Shown here piece after piece: positions 9,003 to 18,159 of a DNA stretch of 64,000 bases. The notes under the pieces were generated by a model. That model did not search any database and was not told the origin of the DNA. It saw only the letters and a list, made by a program, of their open reading frames with translations. The number at the start of each line of letters is the position of its first letter. Within the stretch, counting starts at the first letter, position 1. Source of the stretch: Bin55 sp963664665 (GTDB lineage: Bacteria; Pseudomonadota; Gammaproteobacteria; Pseudomonadales; Azotimanducaceae); NCBI GenBank assembly GCA_963664665.2, contig CAXXMH010000004.1, positions 434,001-498,000 of the forward strand. The letters run 5' to 3'. Both the position numbers and the translations under genes were made by a program.

Positions 9003-9845
9003 ATGCATACGCTGATTGGCATCTTCAGCGCTATTGTGGTAGCGATGACTACGGTGTTGGTCTGCATACCGCTGTACGTACTGGGGATCGTTCGACTCAT
9101 CGTACCTTTTCCACGCTTGCGACGCTGGCTGGCTTATCCGATGGACGTCGTCATCGATGTGTGGGTAAGCACATTCCGATGTCTTATCCGTGCGTTTCGA
9201 TTGATCGATATCACGGTAGAAATGCCACCCCAGGTGCAGCCTCGAAATGCCTGGCAAGTCATCGTCTGTAACCATCAAAGCTGGGTCGACATCGTAGTCC
9301 TGCAAGTGTGTTTTCGAGATGTTGGACCGGTTCTGAAATTCTTTACGAAACACGAGCTAATTTGGGTACCGTTCATAGGGCTAGCGATGTGGTTCTTAGG
9401 TTTTCCGTACGTATATCGTGCGAGTTCGTCAGGTCAAGGTCTGAGTGCGACGAAACGCGAGAACAACGAAACCGTATTAAAGCGAGAAGGAAGAAGGTTC
9501 CTCGACAAACCTGTTGCTGTGATTAATTTCGTGGAAGGGACGCGATTTACTCCGGCGAAGCGCGATTCACGAGGTTCACCGTACGTGAATTTACTGCAAC
9601 CACGACGAGGCGGATTACTGCAGACTTTGGTAGTACTCGAAGATCGGATTGAGACTGTCCTCAACACAACGATTCAATATGAAAGTCATGTGCCAGGGTT
9701 TTGGGATTTGCTTTCAGGTCGAACAGGACGCGTTCAGCTTGTCGTCGAGGAGTTGCCGAAACCTTCAACCGATCAGGAAGCGCTAACGAACTGGCTAAAT
9801 GATCTGTGGGACGAGAAAGACCGGAAGCTCGCAGGCAACTCGTAA
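9003..9845 (+). CDS. PlsC-like 1-acylglycerol-3-phosphate acyltransferase family (YihG-like)
   Basis: 280 residues with an N-terminal hydrophobic segment (about 5-35). The catalytic NHQSWVD motif holds H91 and D96 (H-X4-D), and the acceptor-binding EGTR is at 178-181. Length and the following TPAKRDSRGSPY stretch fit the YihG/YcjS-like branch of membrane-bound lysophosphatidate acyltransferases, which acylate glycerophospholipid precursors at the cytoplasmic face. The ATG lies 5 bp after the transporter stop, suggesting co-transcription, though no functional link is evident. Confidence 0.85.
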   Translation: MHTLIGIFSAIVVAMTTVLVCIPLYVLGIVRLIVPFPRLRRWLAYPMDVVIDVWVSTFRCLIRAFRLIDITVEMPPQVQPRNAWQVIVCNHQSWVDIVVLQVCFRDVGPVLKFFTKHELIWVPFIGLAMWFLGFPYVYRASSSGQGLSATKRENNETVLKREGRRFLDKPVAVINFVEGTRFTPAKRDSRGSPYVNLLQPRRGGLLQTLVVLEDRIETVLNTTIQYESHVPGFWDLLSGRTGRVQLVVEELPKPSTDQEALTNWLNDLWDEKDRKLAGNS

Positions 9846-9885
9846 GCTTTCGCGCTTCGTATCCAGAACATCAGGATTAAAGCAC

Positions 9886-10719
9886 ATGAAAGTTGGTATC
9901 TCGTTGCCCGTTCGAGAAATGCGTGATGACCTAATCGCGATTAAAGACTTCGCCCAGGCGGCCGATGAATTAGGACTTACCCACTTACGCGTGCCGGATC
10001 AGATTTTTCGCAAGAATAGCGGCCATTTGCATGAGCCGATGATGCTGCTAAGTTACATCGCGGCGGTGACTTCAAACATCGAATTAGTGCCGTCGGTGAT
10101 CGTGCTACCCGCGCGTCAAACCGTGCTGTTTGCCAAGCAAGCTGCTGAACTCGACCGGTTAAGTGGAGGTCGTGTAAGACTGGGAATTGGCGTGGGCGGC
10201 AGCATCGAGGAATATCAGTCCCAAGGCGAAGACTTCCGGCGTCGCGGACGGCGATGTTCAGAACAAATGGCGTTGCTTAAGCAACTGTGGCAAGGCGCGT
10301 CCATTCGGGAATGTGGAGAGTTCGACAACGTTGCAGCAGACGTCTATCTTGATCCGTTGCCTATCCAGCAACCTATCCCGATGTGGATTGGCGGGGCAGG
10401 TGTACCTTCAGAGGCTGTGCGTAAACGTATTGGAGAACTCGCTGATGGCTGGTTCGTACTTCGTGACCCGAGTCAATTCGCGGAGGTGCGCGACAGCATC
10501 AATGCGTATGCAATAGAAGTGGGTAGAAAACCCGAGGAATTAGGAATGGAGGCGGGTGTCGCGGTAGTCGGACCGCGGAAAGACGAGTGGCAAGAGCGCG
10601 TTGCAGGATGGAGGGACCTTGGTCTCACACATCTCTGTCTGCGAACTCTTGGTGGTGGTGTTGAAGTCGCTGATCATGTGCCAACGATGAGAGACGCAGT
10701 CGCGCAGCTTCCGGACTAG
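9886..10719 (+). CDS. LLM-class flavin-dependent oxidoreductase
   Basis: 277 residues from the ATG at 9886. The frame is open upstream to 9799, but family alignment starts at MKVGISLPV, so the internal ATG is preferred. It has the luciferase-like TIM-barrel signatures LTHLRVPDQIF, LSGGRVRLGIGVGGS and IPMWIGG, resembling F420- or FMN-dependent monooxygenases of the TIGR03619 kind. The cofactor is uncertain; FMN is usual in proteobacteria. The stop overlaps the convergent coiled-coil gene by 4 bp (CTAG). Confidence 0.8.
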   Translation: MKVGISLPVREMRDDLIAIKDFAQAADELGLTHLRVPDQIFRKNSGHLHEPMMLLSYIAAVTSNIELVPSVIVLPARQTVLFAKQAAELDRLSGGRVRLGIGVGGSIEEYQSQGEDFRRRGRRCSEQMALLKQLWQGASIRECGEFDNVAADVYLDPLPIQQPIPMWIGGAGVPSEAVRKRIGELADGWFVLRDPSQFAEVRDSINAYAIEVGRKPEELGMEAGVAVVGPRKDEWQERVAGWRDLGLTHLCLRTLGGGVEVADHVPTMRDAVAQLPD

Positions 10720-11408
10720 AGATTTGGTCTGCTTTCTAGCGAACTTACGCGGCTTTCAAGACCGCTGACACGGCGCGAAGCGTCGAGCAGACGTTGATTG
10801 TTCTGCTGTCGCGAAACGTCGATTGCTTGAATTGATTGCGTGTTCTCCTCAACTTGCCGTTTGAGTGACTCGCTCAGTTGACTGGTCTGTTGCGTGAGTA
10901 CGTTGATCTTGTCCGTCAGATCTCGCTGTTGAGATACGACACTTGCTAACGACGCGTTGAGATCGGTCTCGATCTGGGTCAACGTACGTTGTATTGCGGC
11001 GACTTTCTCCTGATTGGTAGCCACATTAGCCTGATTAGTCTGAATCCAGCTTCTGTTTCGTTTGTTGCTTATGTCCCACAGTTTTCGGATTTCCGATTCA
11101 TTAATCGCAATTTGTTGGTCTGCATCTTGAACGGTCGCAGTCATATTCGATTCGGTGTCGGTGAGTTGGGTTGACAGCTTTGTTACTTGATCGTGTGCCT
11201 CGGTCAATTGCTCGCTCATCAAGGTCACGGACTGTTGTTGTTGCCACACAAGCCAACCGAGTGCAACGAGTCCGACCACTAAAAAAAGTAACAGAAAAGT
11301 CATGATCAACACCGTCCGACCAGAGGACGATCGGTTGTTTCGGCGATAGGATCCTTCCGGATCAGCGGTCGGTGATATACGACCGGGTACGAGTGATTCG
11401 TCGCTCAA
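10716..11408 (-). CDS. Membrane-anchored coiled-coil protein, function unknown
   Basis: 230 residues. A 35-residue polar N-terminus precedes one membrane helix (about 33-56, rich in L/F/V), followed by about 170 residues of Gln/Ser/Thr/Asn-rich heptad-like sequence, predicted as an elongated periplasmic coiled coil (N-in, C-out). It contains the stretch EIRKLWDISNKRNRSWI, which I associate with uncharacterised gammaproteobacterial envelope proteins. No enzyme motif is seen. TTG start at 11408 with a weak ribosome site. Convergent with the monooxygenase gene. Confidence 0.65.
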   Translation of the reverse strand: MSDESLVPGRISPTADPEGSYRRNNRSSSGRTVLIMTFLLLFLVVGLVALGWLVWQQQQSVTLMSEQLTEAHDQVTKLSTQLTDTESNMTATVQDADQQIAINESEIRKLWDISNKRNRSWIQTNQANVATNQEKVAAIQRTLTQIETDLNASLASVVSQQRDLTDKINVLTQQTSQLSESLKRQVEENTQSIQAIDVSRQQNNQRLLDASRRVSGLESRVSSLESRPNL

Positions 11409-11636
11409 GGATAGATAGCAGGCGGATAGAAGTACGGATTAGTTTACTGACCGTTTGTACGAATTGCACCAAGTCTGTGCAACGCATCGAGTTTTAGACA
11501 CATGCTCGGTCGAAAAATCTAATTTGCAGCATGGAATTCGTAACGAATGCGAATGGGATCCCGGCAGTCTGTGGTCGTGAAACGATAAAGAGGAACGGCT
11601 TTCGTTTTTACACGTATCGAAGCTCTGACATAAGTA

Positions 11637-11662
11637 GAAGAGGTCCCGAATGGGACCTCTTC
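11637..11662 (-). terminator. Hairpin downstream of the PuuD-domain gene
   Basis: Perfect 11-bp inverted repeat GAAGAGGTCCC / GGGACCTCTTC with a GAAT loop, 28 bp past the stop of the membrane gene at 11690. There is no clear T-run on either strand, so it may be an mRNA end-protecting structure or a weak terminator. The rest of 11409-11689 shows nothing I can name. Confidence 0.5.
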
Positions 11663-11689
11663 CAAGTAGCTACTTGCGTACCAGCCTAC

Positions 11690-12355
11690 TTACAGCCAAG
11701 CGAGCACTGCCATCACGACAACAGTCAAGACCACACTACTGCCAATGACCCCCTTGACGGTGGTGAGCGGTCCGGTTTTTCCGAACAGAGCGTTCGCTTC
11801 GATCAATAGAACGATCACGAGCAGAACCCAGAACGCCACATCGGGCTGGTTCCAGGCGGATCCCGACAATCCGCCATGCACGGTAGAACCCATGAGGTAT
11901 AGCATGGGGAGCGAAAGAAACGTATTGGTACGCGATGCCAAGAGTGCTTTGGCGGCAGCAGCTGCCTGACCAGGGTCTGCTTCACCGCCACCTGCAACTG
12001 ATTCGTTCGAGGCGATGACGATCTTCTGATTCGGCCAGATTACCAGCCACACGTTTAGAAACATGATGGTCGCCATGAGGCCACCGATTAACAGACCACC
12101 TGAAAGGGTGCCTGCGCTGTGCACGAAATACAACAACACCAACCCGGTTAGGAATGTCAGCATTGCGGCCCAGCGGAAGTACCACAGAGCAGTGGGAACG
12201 AGCTTGGTAAAGAGCTCCACCTTCGTGGAGTCCGACGCGTTCGCCGCAAATCCACCTTGAACAAAGTTGAAGTAATAAAGCAATCCGATCCACGCTATAC
12301 CGAATACGTAATGTCCCCAGCGCGCGAGGTAGTTGATGACTTCCATAAATTCCAT
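11690..12355 (-). CDS. Stand-alone PuuD/urate oxidase N-terminal-type membrane protein
   Basis: 221 residues with about five membrane helices. HYVFGIAWIGLLYYFNFVQ, IMFLNVWLVIWPNQK and LLASRTNTFLSLPML match the Urate_ox_N (PuuD) membrane domain. Full PuuD ends in a cytochrome c; this protein stops without any CXXCH, so it lacks the electron-accepting part. Short homologues are often mislabelled antitermination protein NusG. No purine-degradation genes are nearby. Start ATG 12355 has AAGGGA six bases upstream; a second ATG three codons later is less well placed. Role unknown, possibly a haem- or quinone-linked membrane protein. Confidence 0.75.
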   Translation of the reverse strand: MEFMEVINYLARWGHYVFGIAWIGLLYYFNFVQGGFAANASDSTKVELFTKLVPTALWYFRWAAMLTFLTGLVLLYFVHSAGTLSGGLLIGGLMATIMFLNVWLVIWPNQKIVIASNESVAGGGEADPGQAAAAAKALLASRTNTFLSLPMLYLMGSTVHGGLSGSAWNQPDVAFWVLLVIVLLIEANALFGKTGPLTTVKGVIGSSVVLTVVVMAVLAWL

Positions 12356-12557
12356 GCGTTTTCCCTTGCGGACGATGAATGGCTACAGTGTAGCCGTGAT
12401 ACCCGTCGCAAACTATGCCACAAAATCTCAAAATTTCAAACTAACTAGTCGACGGAAGGATTCACCTCGAATTAGATGCTGAGCGGGGTTTTCACGGGGT
12501 AAAATCCTGCTTCAATGTGCACCGACCTTCGTAACGTGTTTATGGAGCGTTGCACAT

Positions 12558-12586
12558 TTGACATGACGACACGATTCCTGTCTAAA
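12558..12586 (+). promoter_or_regulatory. Candidate sigma-70 promoter for the RND-ABC fusion operon
   Basis: TTGACA at 12558-12563, a 17-base spacer, then TCTAAA at 12581-12586. The -35 is perfect and the -10 matches four of six. Transcription would start near 12593, giving a leader of about 29 bases before the GTG at 12622. It lies in the 266-bp gap between divergent genes; nothing else in that gap stands out. Confidence 0.55.
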
Positions 12587-12621
12587 AAAACACCTCGTTC
12601 GGCGTTTCACAATCTTTCTAC

Positions 12622-15600
12622 GTGGCTATAAACACTTTCAGCAGTAACGCGCTTCTGAGTCTACCTATCCGGCGCCCAATGGCGACCAGCATGGTATTTC
12701 TGGCGTGTCTCTTGCTCGGGCTCATCGCGGTTCAACGCATGCCCATCGCACTATTTCCTTCACTCGAAGGCGAAACGTTGACCGTCGTATTCTCACGACC
12801 CAACAGCAGTCCCGAGTTACTTGAACGTGAGATTCTGAACAAGCTTGAATCGCGCATTGGTTCGATCCCAGACGTACGCGAAACAACCGGGCAGATCCGC
12901 GGCTCGCAAGGCAACTTAAGAATTGAGTTCAAGCCGGACACGGATATCAAGATCCGTGAATACGAAATAAGGCGAATCGCATCTCGGTTGCAGCGCGAGC
13001 AACCGCGTAATTCCACGTATATCGACGTACGTGCTGCGAATACAAGCACGTTTGACACGTTTGTGATGGATATTTCGGTGGTCGGCGGCGCTCGCGACAC
13101 CGATGTACTGTTTGACATTGCTGCCGATGTGATCGCGCCACGATTCGCATCGGTTCCAGGTGTCGCGCAAGCTACCACGTCCGGTGGTGGCGGTAGACAG
13201 GTCGTGATTCAAGTCGATCCGAGTGCGGCAAGCATGCTTGGGATCGACACAGGAGACATTACACAGGCGATTGAACGGAGCACGGGAACGCTTCGTTACA
13301 TGGGTAATCTCGAAGACGAGTCAGGTGCCACGCCCGTCCTACTGGATGGACGTTTGCGGAATCTTCAAACACTTGAGAACACCCAGATTACGGGTCAGTC
13401 GCCTGCAGAACTACGCCATACGAGTGACGTGTTCTTCGGTTACGCGTCACACGAGTCGTTTTATCGGGTAAACGGTGAAGCAGCGGTTGGCATCACGATC
13501 TATCAAGAGGAAGCCGCCAATCTTGTTGAGCTCGGCAACACATTGCGAGCCCGAGTAGCAGAGGTTCGAGCAGAACTTGAGTCGATGGGTATCGACTTGA
13601 TCGTCTTACAGGACGCTTCTGATCAGGTCGGTGAGCAGCTGTCGCGTTTGACCCTTCTCGGTTTGACTGGTTTAGCGCTATCGATGCTTGCGTTGTTTAT
13701 GTTCCTTCGTCAATGGCGTGCAGTCTTGGTGGTGGGCATAGCGGTACCCGTCAGCATCGTGCTGGCATTGGCGCTACTCTATTTATTTGGCTACGGCATC
13801 AATCTACTTACGTTATTTGGCCTTGCTGTCTCTACAGGCTTACTCGTCGATAACAGCGTGGTGGTGTACGAAGCCATCCTACGCGGTGTCGAGCGGCAGG
13901 TTCCAATTGCGGAAGCGGCTGAGAAGGGTTTAAGGCGAACGATACGAGCGATTTCGGCAGCAAGTTTGACGACCGCGGTCGTGTTTCTACCAATCATTCT
14001 GGTCGATCTTGAAAACACGTTCATGGAGGAATTCATAAAGATCGTTGCCGTTTCATTGCTACTACCCATCGGCACGTCCCTGTTCGTCGCCATCGGCTTG
14101 GTACCGTTGCTTGCGCATCGGCTTGCGGCGCCCGCAGCGTTGAAGCGAGTCGAACGCCGCCGAGAGGTACATGAAAAACGCGGTGGTTTGGTTGCGCCAG
14201 ATTTTCTGCGTGTACTACTTACCGGTTTTTCCAAGTCGGCATTGCGCTATCCTGCAGGCTGGTTGACTGGTGTCGTGTTCGCGGTGTTGCTTACGATTTT
14301 CTTCGCCTGGATACCAGTGATCGCCGGTAGTTCGGCTCAAAACGCGCAGAATGCGGACAACGTTCAGGTCAACGTAATGTTCAACCGCGGGTCGCGCAGC
14401 ATTGAGTCCGCCGCGGATTTGATGTCGCGCATCGAAGCAGAGCTCTTGAGCGTTGAAGGCGTTGAATCGGTTACCGTGAACGGCAATAAGGAAGGTGCAC
14501 AGATCCATGTGCACTTTGTGGACCTCGATGATCGACCTAAGGACCTTACGGTTGGTTCGATTCGAGGCCGCGTGTGGAAGCTCGCGAAGGAGCTTCGTGG
14601 CATCGATGTCATGAGCCCGGGGCAACAAGATTACGACGGAGGGCGGCGCGACACAAGGTCGCGATTTAACGACGCACCCCCAGGACGTATCGTAGTTTCA
14701 GGTCCGGATTCCCAAACTCTTTGGAACGTTGCTGATGACATTGAGGAACGACTTGAGGGTGCGAATTTCATCGCAGGTGCATGGGTTGCTGTACCTCGTG
14801 GCGATCCAGAACTTTGGGTCAGCCCAAACGCGAGCGTCCTAGATTCCCTTGGATTGCGTTTGACCGACGTGCTTGGGAATCTCAACATTGCGGGTTCAGA
14901 AGGAGTCCAGATGGCGACTGACTACGCGTTGCCATCTGGTCGCGAGATTCCAATCGTTGTCGAACGGATCGGCGTGCGTGATGAAACGGCATCGCTCAGC
15001 GAGTTGCGCAACATGCGAATTAATACGCCAGCAGGTGCGATTCGCTTAGAGACGGTTGCGACCACTCGCCAGATGCGACCGTCACCTGCCATCGTGCACA
15101 AGAACGGCCGACGCGAAATGGCGGTGAACTATCGATTGAGCAGTTCTGCGCCGAGATCCGGCGATGCATTGGAGTCCGTTCGACAGCAAATTAACTTGAT
15201 GGTTGCGAGCGCGCCACGTCCGCCAGAGTATGTCATCGAAACGCCGGAACAAAACGAAAACGTGTCAGTGGCATCAAAGATCCTATTGCCCGCGATCCTG
15301 TTTTTATTCCTTGTGTTGGCGATGACGTTTGAATCGCTGTCATTACCGGTGCTCGTGTTACTGGCGTTACCACTGACGATGTTGGGCTCGGGTTGGGTGT
15401 TGTTCTTCACTGGCAAATCCTTGGAGCCGGGTGTCCTAGTGGGGATGTTGGCGTTGGTCGGATTGACAGTTAATCCAGCAATCCTGCTCGTAGATCGCAT
15501 GCAGCGAAAGACACTCGATGCCGGCTGGTCGCGCGGGGCTGCAGCACTTTCCGCGATGCGCGAACGTACACGACCGGTTCTGTTAGTAACCGCGACGACG

Positions 15601-17397
15601 ATCGCAGCGTTAGCTCCGTTAGCGGTGTCTACAGGGCGTGAAAACGAAATCTGGCCTGGATTTGCTGTGACCGTGATTGGCGGATTGATCACGTCTGCAC
15701 TCCTGACCTTATTGGTCATTCCAGTGGGTTACATCCTATTGCATCGATTGGATCGCATATTCGGTCGCGTTGGACCGTGGCTCATGGTCGCTTGGCTAGG
15801 CGCGACCACTGTCATCATGACTTGGTTGATTTGGACTGAGTTGCTGCAGTCCATCCTGTGGCAGTTCATTGTTGCGCTTCTTGTCGGTGGTTGCCTGCTC
15901 GCATTGATCGTCATGTTTTTCCGCAGACAGGAACCTCCAGAGCCACGAACGGATGGCGGACCGCCGTTGCTCGAGGTCAAACACCTTGGCAAGATTTATG
16001 GACTCCCAGGTCCATTGCGCGCAACGATTGAGCAGCGTAAGGATTTCATTCGGCGCGTCATCGAACGCGGCGGGGAAATGTTTTCTCGCTCCGATTCTTT
16101 CGAACGGGTGCTTGTATTCCTGATCGTAGCGGCAGGCTTTGGCGCGGTCGCGTACTTGACGATTGAAGGCTTATGGGGATTGCTGGCAGCTTTAGGTGTC
16201 GCGTTCTTCATCGGTCTGTGTACCTATGAAATCCGAAGGTTGTTAGGTCGCGTCGACGAAACGGGTGAAGTGGTGCCGAACGGATTAGTGACCGCACTCG
16301 TATATGGTCTTCCGTGGGTCGCGATCGCCGCGAATGTATATATCGTCAATGTTCGCCCGACCATGACGAATGAAGTATCTGAGGTGCCATTAATTTGGCC
16401 GATTTTGGTCGGTATCGTGCTGCTTGTCCTTCAATACATGAGGCGAAGCGCTGTTCGTCAGATTCGTGGCGACATTCCGGAACGGGTCGAGGGTTTTCTC
16501 CGTTATCCACGCACGTTCGCAAGACGTTGGTCAAGACGACTTGCTGGACTCGACTTGCAGGGAGACGAAGTAAAAGCACTAACCGGTGTGGATTTCGTCG
16601 CTGAACGTGGCATGATTGGCATTCTTGGGCCGAACGGTGCAGGAAAGACAACGCTATTACGACAGCTAGCTGGAATACTTGAACCGACCAGCGGGATGGT
16701 GTCACTCGGCGGGGTACCCATCAATCTGTTGAGAAAACACCTGGCTCGATGGATTGGCTACCTACCGCAAGATTCAGGGTTACCTTCCGGGTCAACTCCC
16801 AAGGCGTACCTTATGTATTACGCGGGTCTGTATGAGATTCCTATCGCTGAGCGCGAAGAGCGTGTCGACGGCTTGTTGCGGGAGGTCGGATTAGAAGAGA
16901 AACAGGATGATGCCATCGGCAGCTTGTCTGGTGGCATGCGGCAACGGGTTGCCGTAGCTAGAACGCTGCTACGTTTGCCACCAATCATCATCGTCGACGA
17001 ACCCACCGTTGGTTTGGATCCGCGGGAACGGATTCGATTTCGTAATTTGTTAAGTCGACTTGCACAGAATCGCATCGTATTGTTTTCGACACACGTGGTT
17101 GATGATGTTGCCGTGGCGTGCGACCGGGTACTTGTACTCGCGGGAAACCAACTTCAATTCGATGGAGCGCCGTCCGACCTTTCGACCTATGCTGAAGAAA
17201 AGGCATGGACCTTTGAGCAAGCAGAGTCCGTCCCGTTTGAATTACCAGAAGGCTCGATACTTGTTAACGAGACGCCAACTGGAGGCGGTCAAGTCCGTCG
17301 GCGCATTTTGTCGAACCATGCTCCGGTACAAGAAGCAACGCGTGTTAATGCCAATCTTGAGGACGGCTATCTCTGGCTGATCGGCGACACGACATGA
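12622..17397 (+). CDS. RND exporter fused to an ABC ATPase with a membrane-split nucleotide-binding domain
   Basis: 1591 residues, GTG start. Residues 1-1060 are a complete HAE1-like RND permease: helix 1, two porter regions, helix 4 GLLVDNSVVVYEA, helix 10 LTVNPAILLVD. Two extra helices follow (about 1062-1105). LLEVKHLGKIYG at 1116-1127 looks like the first strand of an ABC domain, but the rest (KALTGVDF, Walker A GPNGAGKT at 1336-1343, signature LSGGM 1435-1439, Walker B D1459-E1460, H-loop His1491) only resumes near 1318. The roughly 190 residues between hold four predicted helices. The usual AcrB relay residues D408 and K940 are N411 and N951 here. No membrane-fusion protein is encoded nearby. 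The ABC-2 permease downstream overlaps by 4 bp. Confidence 0.85.
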   Translation: MAINTFSSNALLSLPIRRPMATSMVFLACLLLGLIAVQRMPIALFPSLEGETLTVVFSRPNSSPELLEREILNKLESRIGSIPDVRETTGQIRGSQGNLRIEFKPDTDIKIREYEIRRIASRLQREQPRNSTYIDVRAANTSTFDTFVMDISVVGGARDTDVLFDIAADVIAPRFASVPGVAQATTSGGGGRQVVIQVDPSAASMLGIDTGDITQAIERSTGTLRYMGNLEDESGATPVLLDGRLRNLQTLENTQITGQSPAELRHTSDVFFGYASHESFYRVNGEAAVGITIYQEEAANLVELGNTLRARVAEVRAELESMGIDLIVLQDASDQVGEQLSRLTLLGLTGLALSMLALFMFLRQWRAVLVVGIAVPVSIVLALALLYLFGYGINLLTLFGLAVSTGLLVDNSVVVYEAILRGVERQVPIAEAAEKGLRRTIRAISAASLTTAVVFLPIILVDLENTFMEEFIKIVAVSLLLPIGTSLFVAIGLVPLLAHRLAAPAALKRVERRREVHEKRGGLVAPDFLRVLLTGFSKSALRYPAGWLTGVVFAVLLTIFFAWIPVIAGSSAQNAQNADNVQVNVMFNRGSRSIESAADLMSRIEAELLSVEGVESVTVNGNKEGAQIHVHFVDLDDRPKDLTVGSIRGRVWKLAKELRGIDVMSPGQQDYDGGRRDTRSRFNDAPPGRIVVSGPDSQTLWNVADDIEERLEGANFIAGAWVAVPRGDPELWVSPNASVLDSLGLRLTDVLGNLNIAGSEGVQMATDYALPSGREIPIVVERIGVRDETASLSELRNMRINTPAGAIRLETVATTRQMRPSPAIVHKNGRREMAVNYRLSSSAPRSGDALESVRQQINLMVASAPRPPEYVIETPEQNENVSVASKILLPAILFLFLVLAMTFESLSLPVLVLLALPLTMLGSGWVLFFTGKSLEPGVLVGMLALVGLTVNPAILLVDRMQRKTLDAGWSRGAAALSAMRERTRPVLLVTATTIAALAPLAVSTGRENEIWPGFAVTVIGGLITSALLTLLVIPVGYILLHRLDRIFGRVGPWLMVAWLGATTVIMTWLIWTELLQSILWQFIVALLVGGCLLALIVMFFRRQEPPEPRTDGGPPLLEVKHLGKIYGLPGPLRATIEQRKDFIRRVIERGGEMFSRSDSFERVLVFLIVAAGFGAVAYLTIEGLWGLLAALGVAFFIGLCTYEIRRLLGRVDETGEVVPNGLVTALVYGLPWVAIAANVYIVNVRPTMTNEVSEVPLIWPILVGIVLLVLQYMRRSAVRQIRGDIPERVEGFLRYPRTFARRWSRRLAGLDLQGDEVKALTGVDFVAERGMIGILGPNGAGKTTLLRQLAGILEPTSGMVSLGGVPINLLRKHLARWIGYLPQDSGLPSGSTPKAYLMYYAGLYEIPIAEREERVDGLLREVGLEEKQDDAIGSLSGGMRQRVAVARTLLRLPPIIIVDEPTVGLDPRERIRFRNLLSRLAQNRIVLFSTHVVDDVAVACDRVLVLAGNQLQFDGAPSDLSTYAEEKAWTFEQAESVPFELPEGSILVNETPTGGGQVRRRILSNHAPVQEATRVNANLEDGYLWLIGDTT

Positions 17398-18113
17398 ATG
17401 CGAGCCTACGCGGCATCTTGGGCGGATTGGAAATGTACCGCTATGCCGCGATTAGTTTGTCTGGAAAGTACTTTTATCTGATCTTATTAGTCGCCCCTCT
17501 CTGGGTACTGGGTTTGTTTGCGTTGGAATACGTAGGACTCACTGAGGGTTTTAATGGCGGACATGCGCAAGTCACGCTACTTGGCATACCTTTAGTTTTT
17601 ATTGGTGTTTTCCTTGGTTTACGCATCATCGCAAGCGAGATTAGCGGTCGTAGCCTTGAGATCGTCTATACGGTACCTGGTGGATGCGAACGTGTATGGT
17701 GGGTCAAGTTACTTGCTGCGGCGTTAATCCTGCTCCCTGTTGAGATTCTGCTTGGAATTGGTGTCTGGTTCTTCATTACGAAGTATCCGTTACTTGCATT
17801 ACAAGGAGCATTGCAGAGTGCCTTATTCTTCATGGTGTTGGCGATGGGGATGTCGGCGCTATTTCGGAGCGAGATCGGCGGCGCGGTAGGTACAGCATTG
17901 GTGCTGGTGTTTTTTGGTATTGTCTCAGGATTCGGTAACGTGCAACAGGTGATTTCGCCGTTTTACAATCCGTTTTCGTTGTTTGATGCAGACCCCGATG
18001 CATTACTTGCCGCCACCGTGCAAAATCGGATTGGATACGCTTTATTGACATTAGCGATATTGGGTCTTGCATTTATGCGGAGCAACCGACGCGAAAAATT
18101 ACTCAGTGGTTAG
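17394..18113 (+). CDS. ABC-2 type transporter permease
   Basis: 239 residues with six predicted helices. It has the RIIASEISGRSLEIVYTVPGG segment after helix 2, which corresponds to the coupling region of ABC-2 permeases (NosY/YhhJ-like). The ATG overlaps the stop of the RND-ABC fusion (ATGA), so the two are translationally coupled and this subunit is the obvious partner of the fused ATPase domain. No separate ATPase gene is present. Substrate unknown. Confidence 0.8.
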   Translation: MNASLRGILGGLEMYRYAAISLSGKYFYLILLVAPLWVLGLFALEYVGLTEGFNGGHAQVTLLGIPLVFIGVFLGLRIIASEISGRSLEIVYTVPGGCERVWWVKLLAAALILLPVEILLGIGVWFFITKYPLLALQGALQSALFFMVLAMGMSALFRSEIGGAVGTALVLVFFGIVSGFGNVQQVISPFYNPFSLFDADPDALLAATVQNRIGYALLTLAILGLAFMRSNRREKLLSG

Positions 18114-18159
18114 CACATTCCATTGGACCATTGCATAAACCGGTCGTAGGAGATATACG

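Noticed and set aside
11690..12355. Transcription antitermination protein NusG
   Set aside because: The protein is a multi-helix membrane domain of the PuuD type; the NusG name is a propagated mislabel for such sequences.
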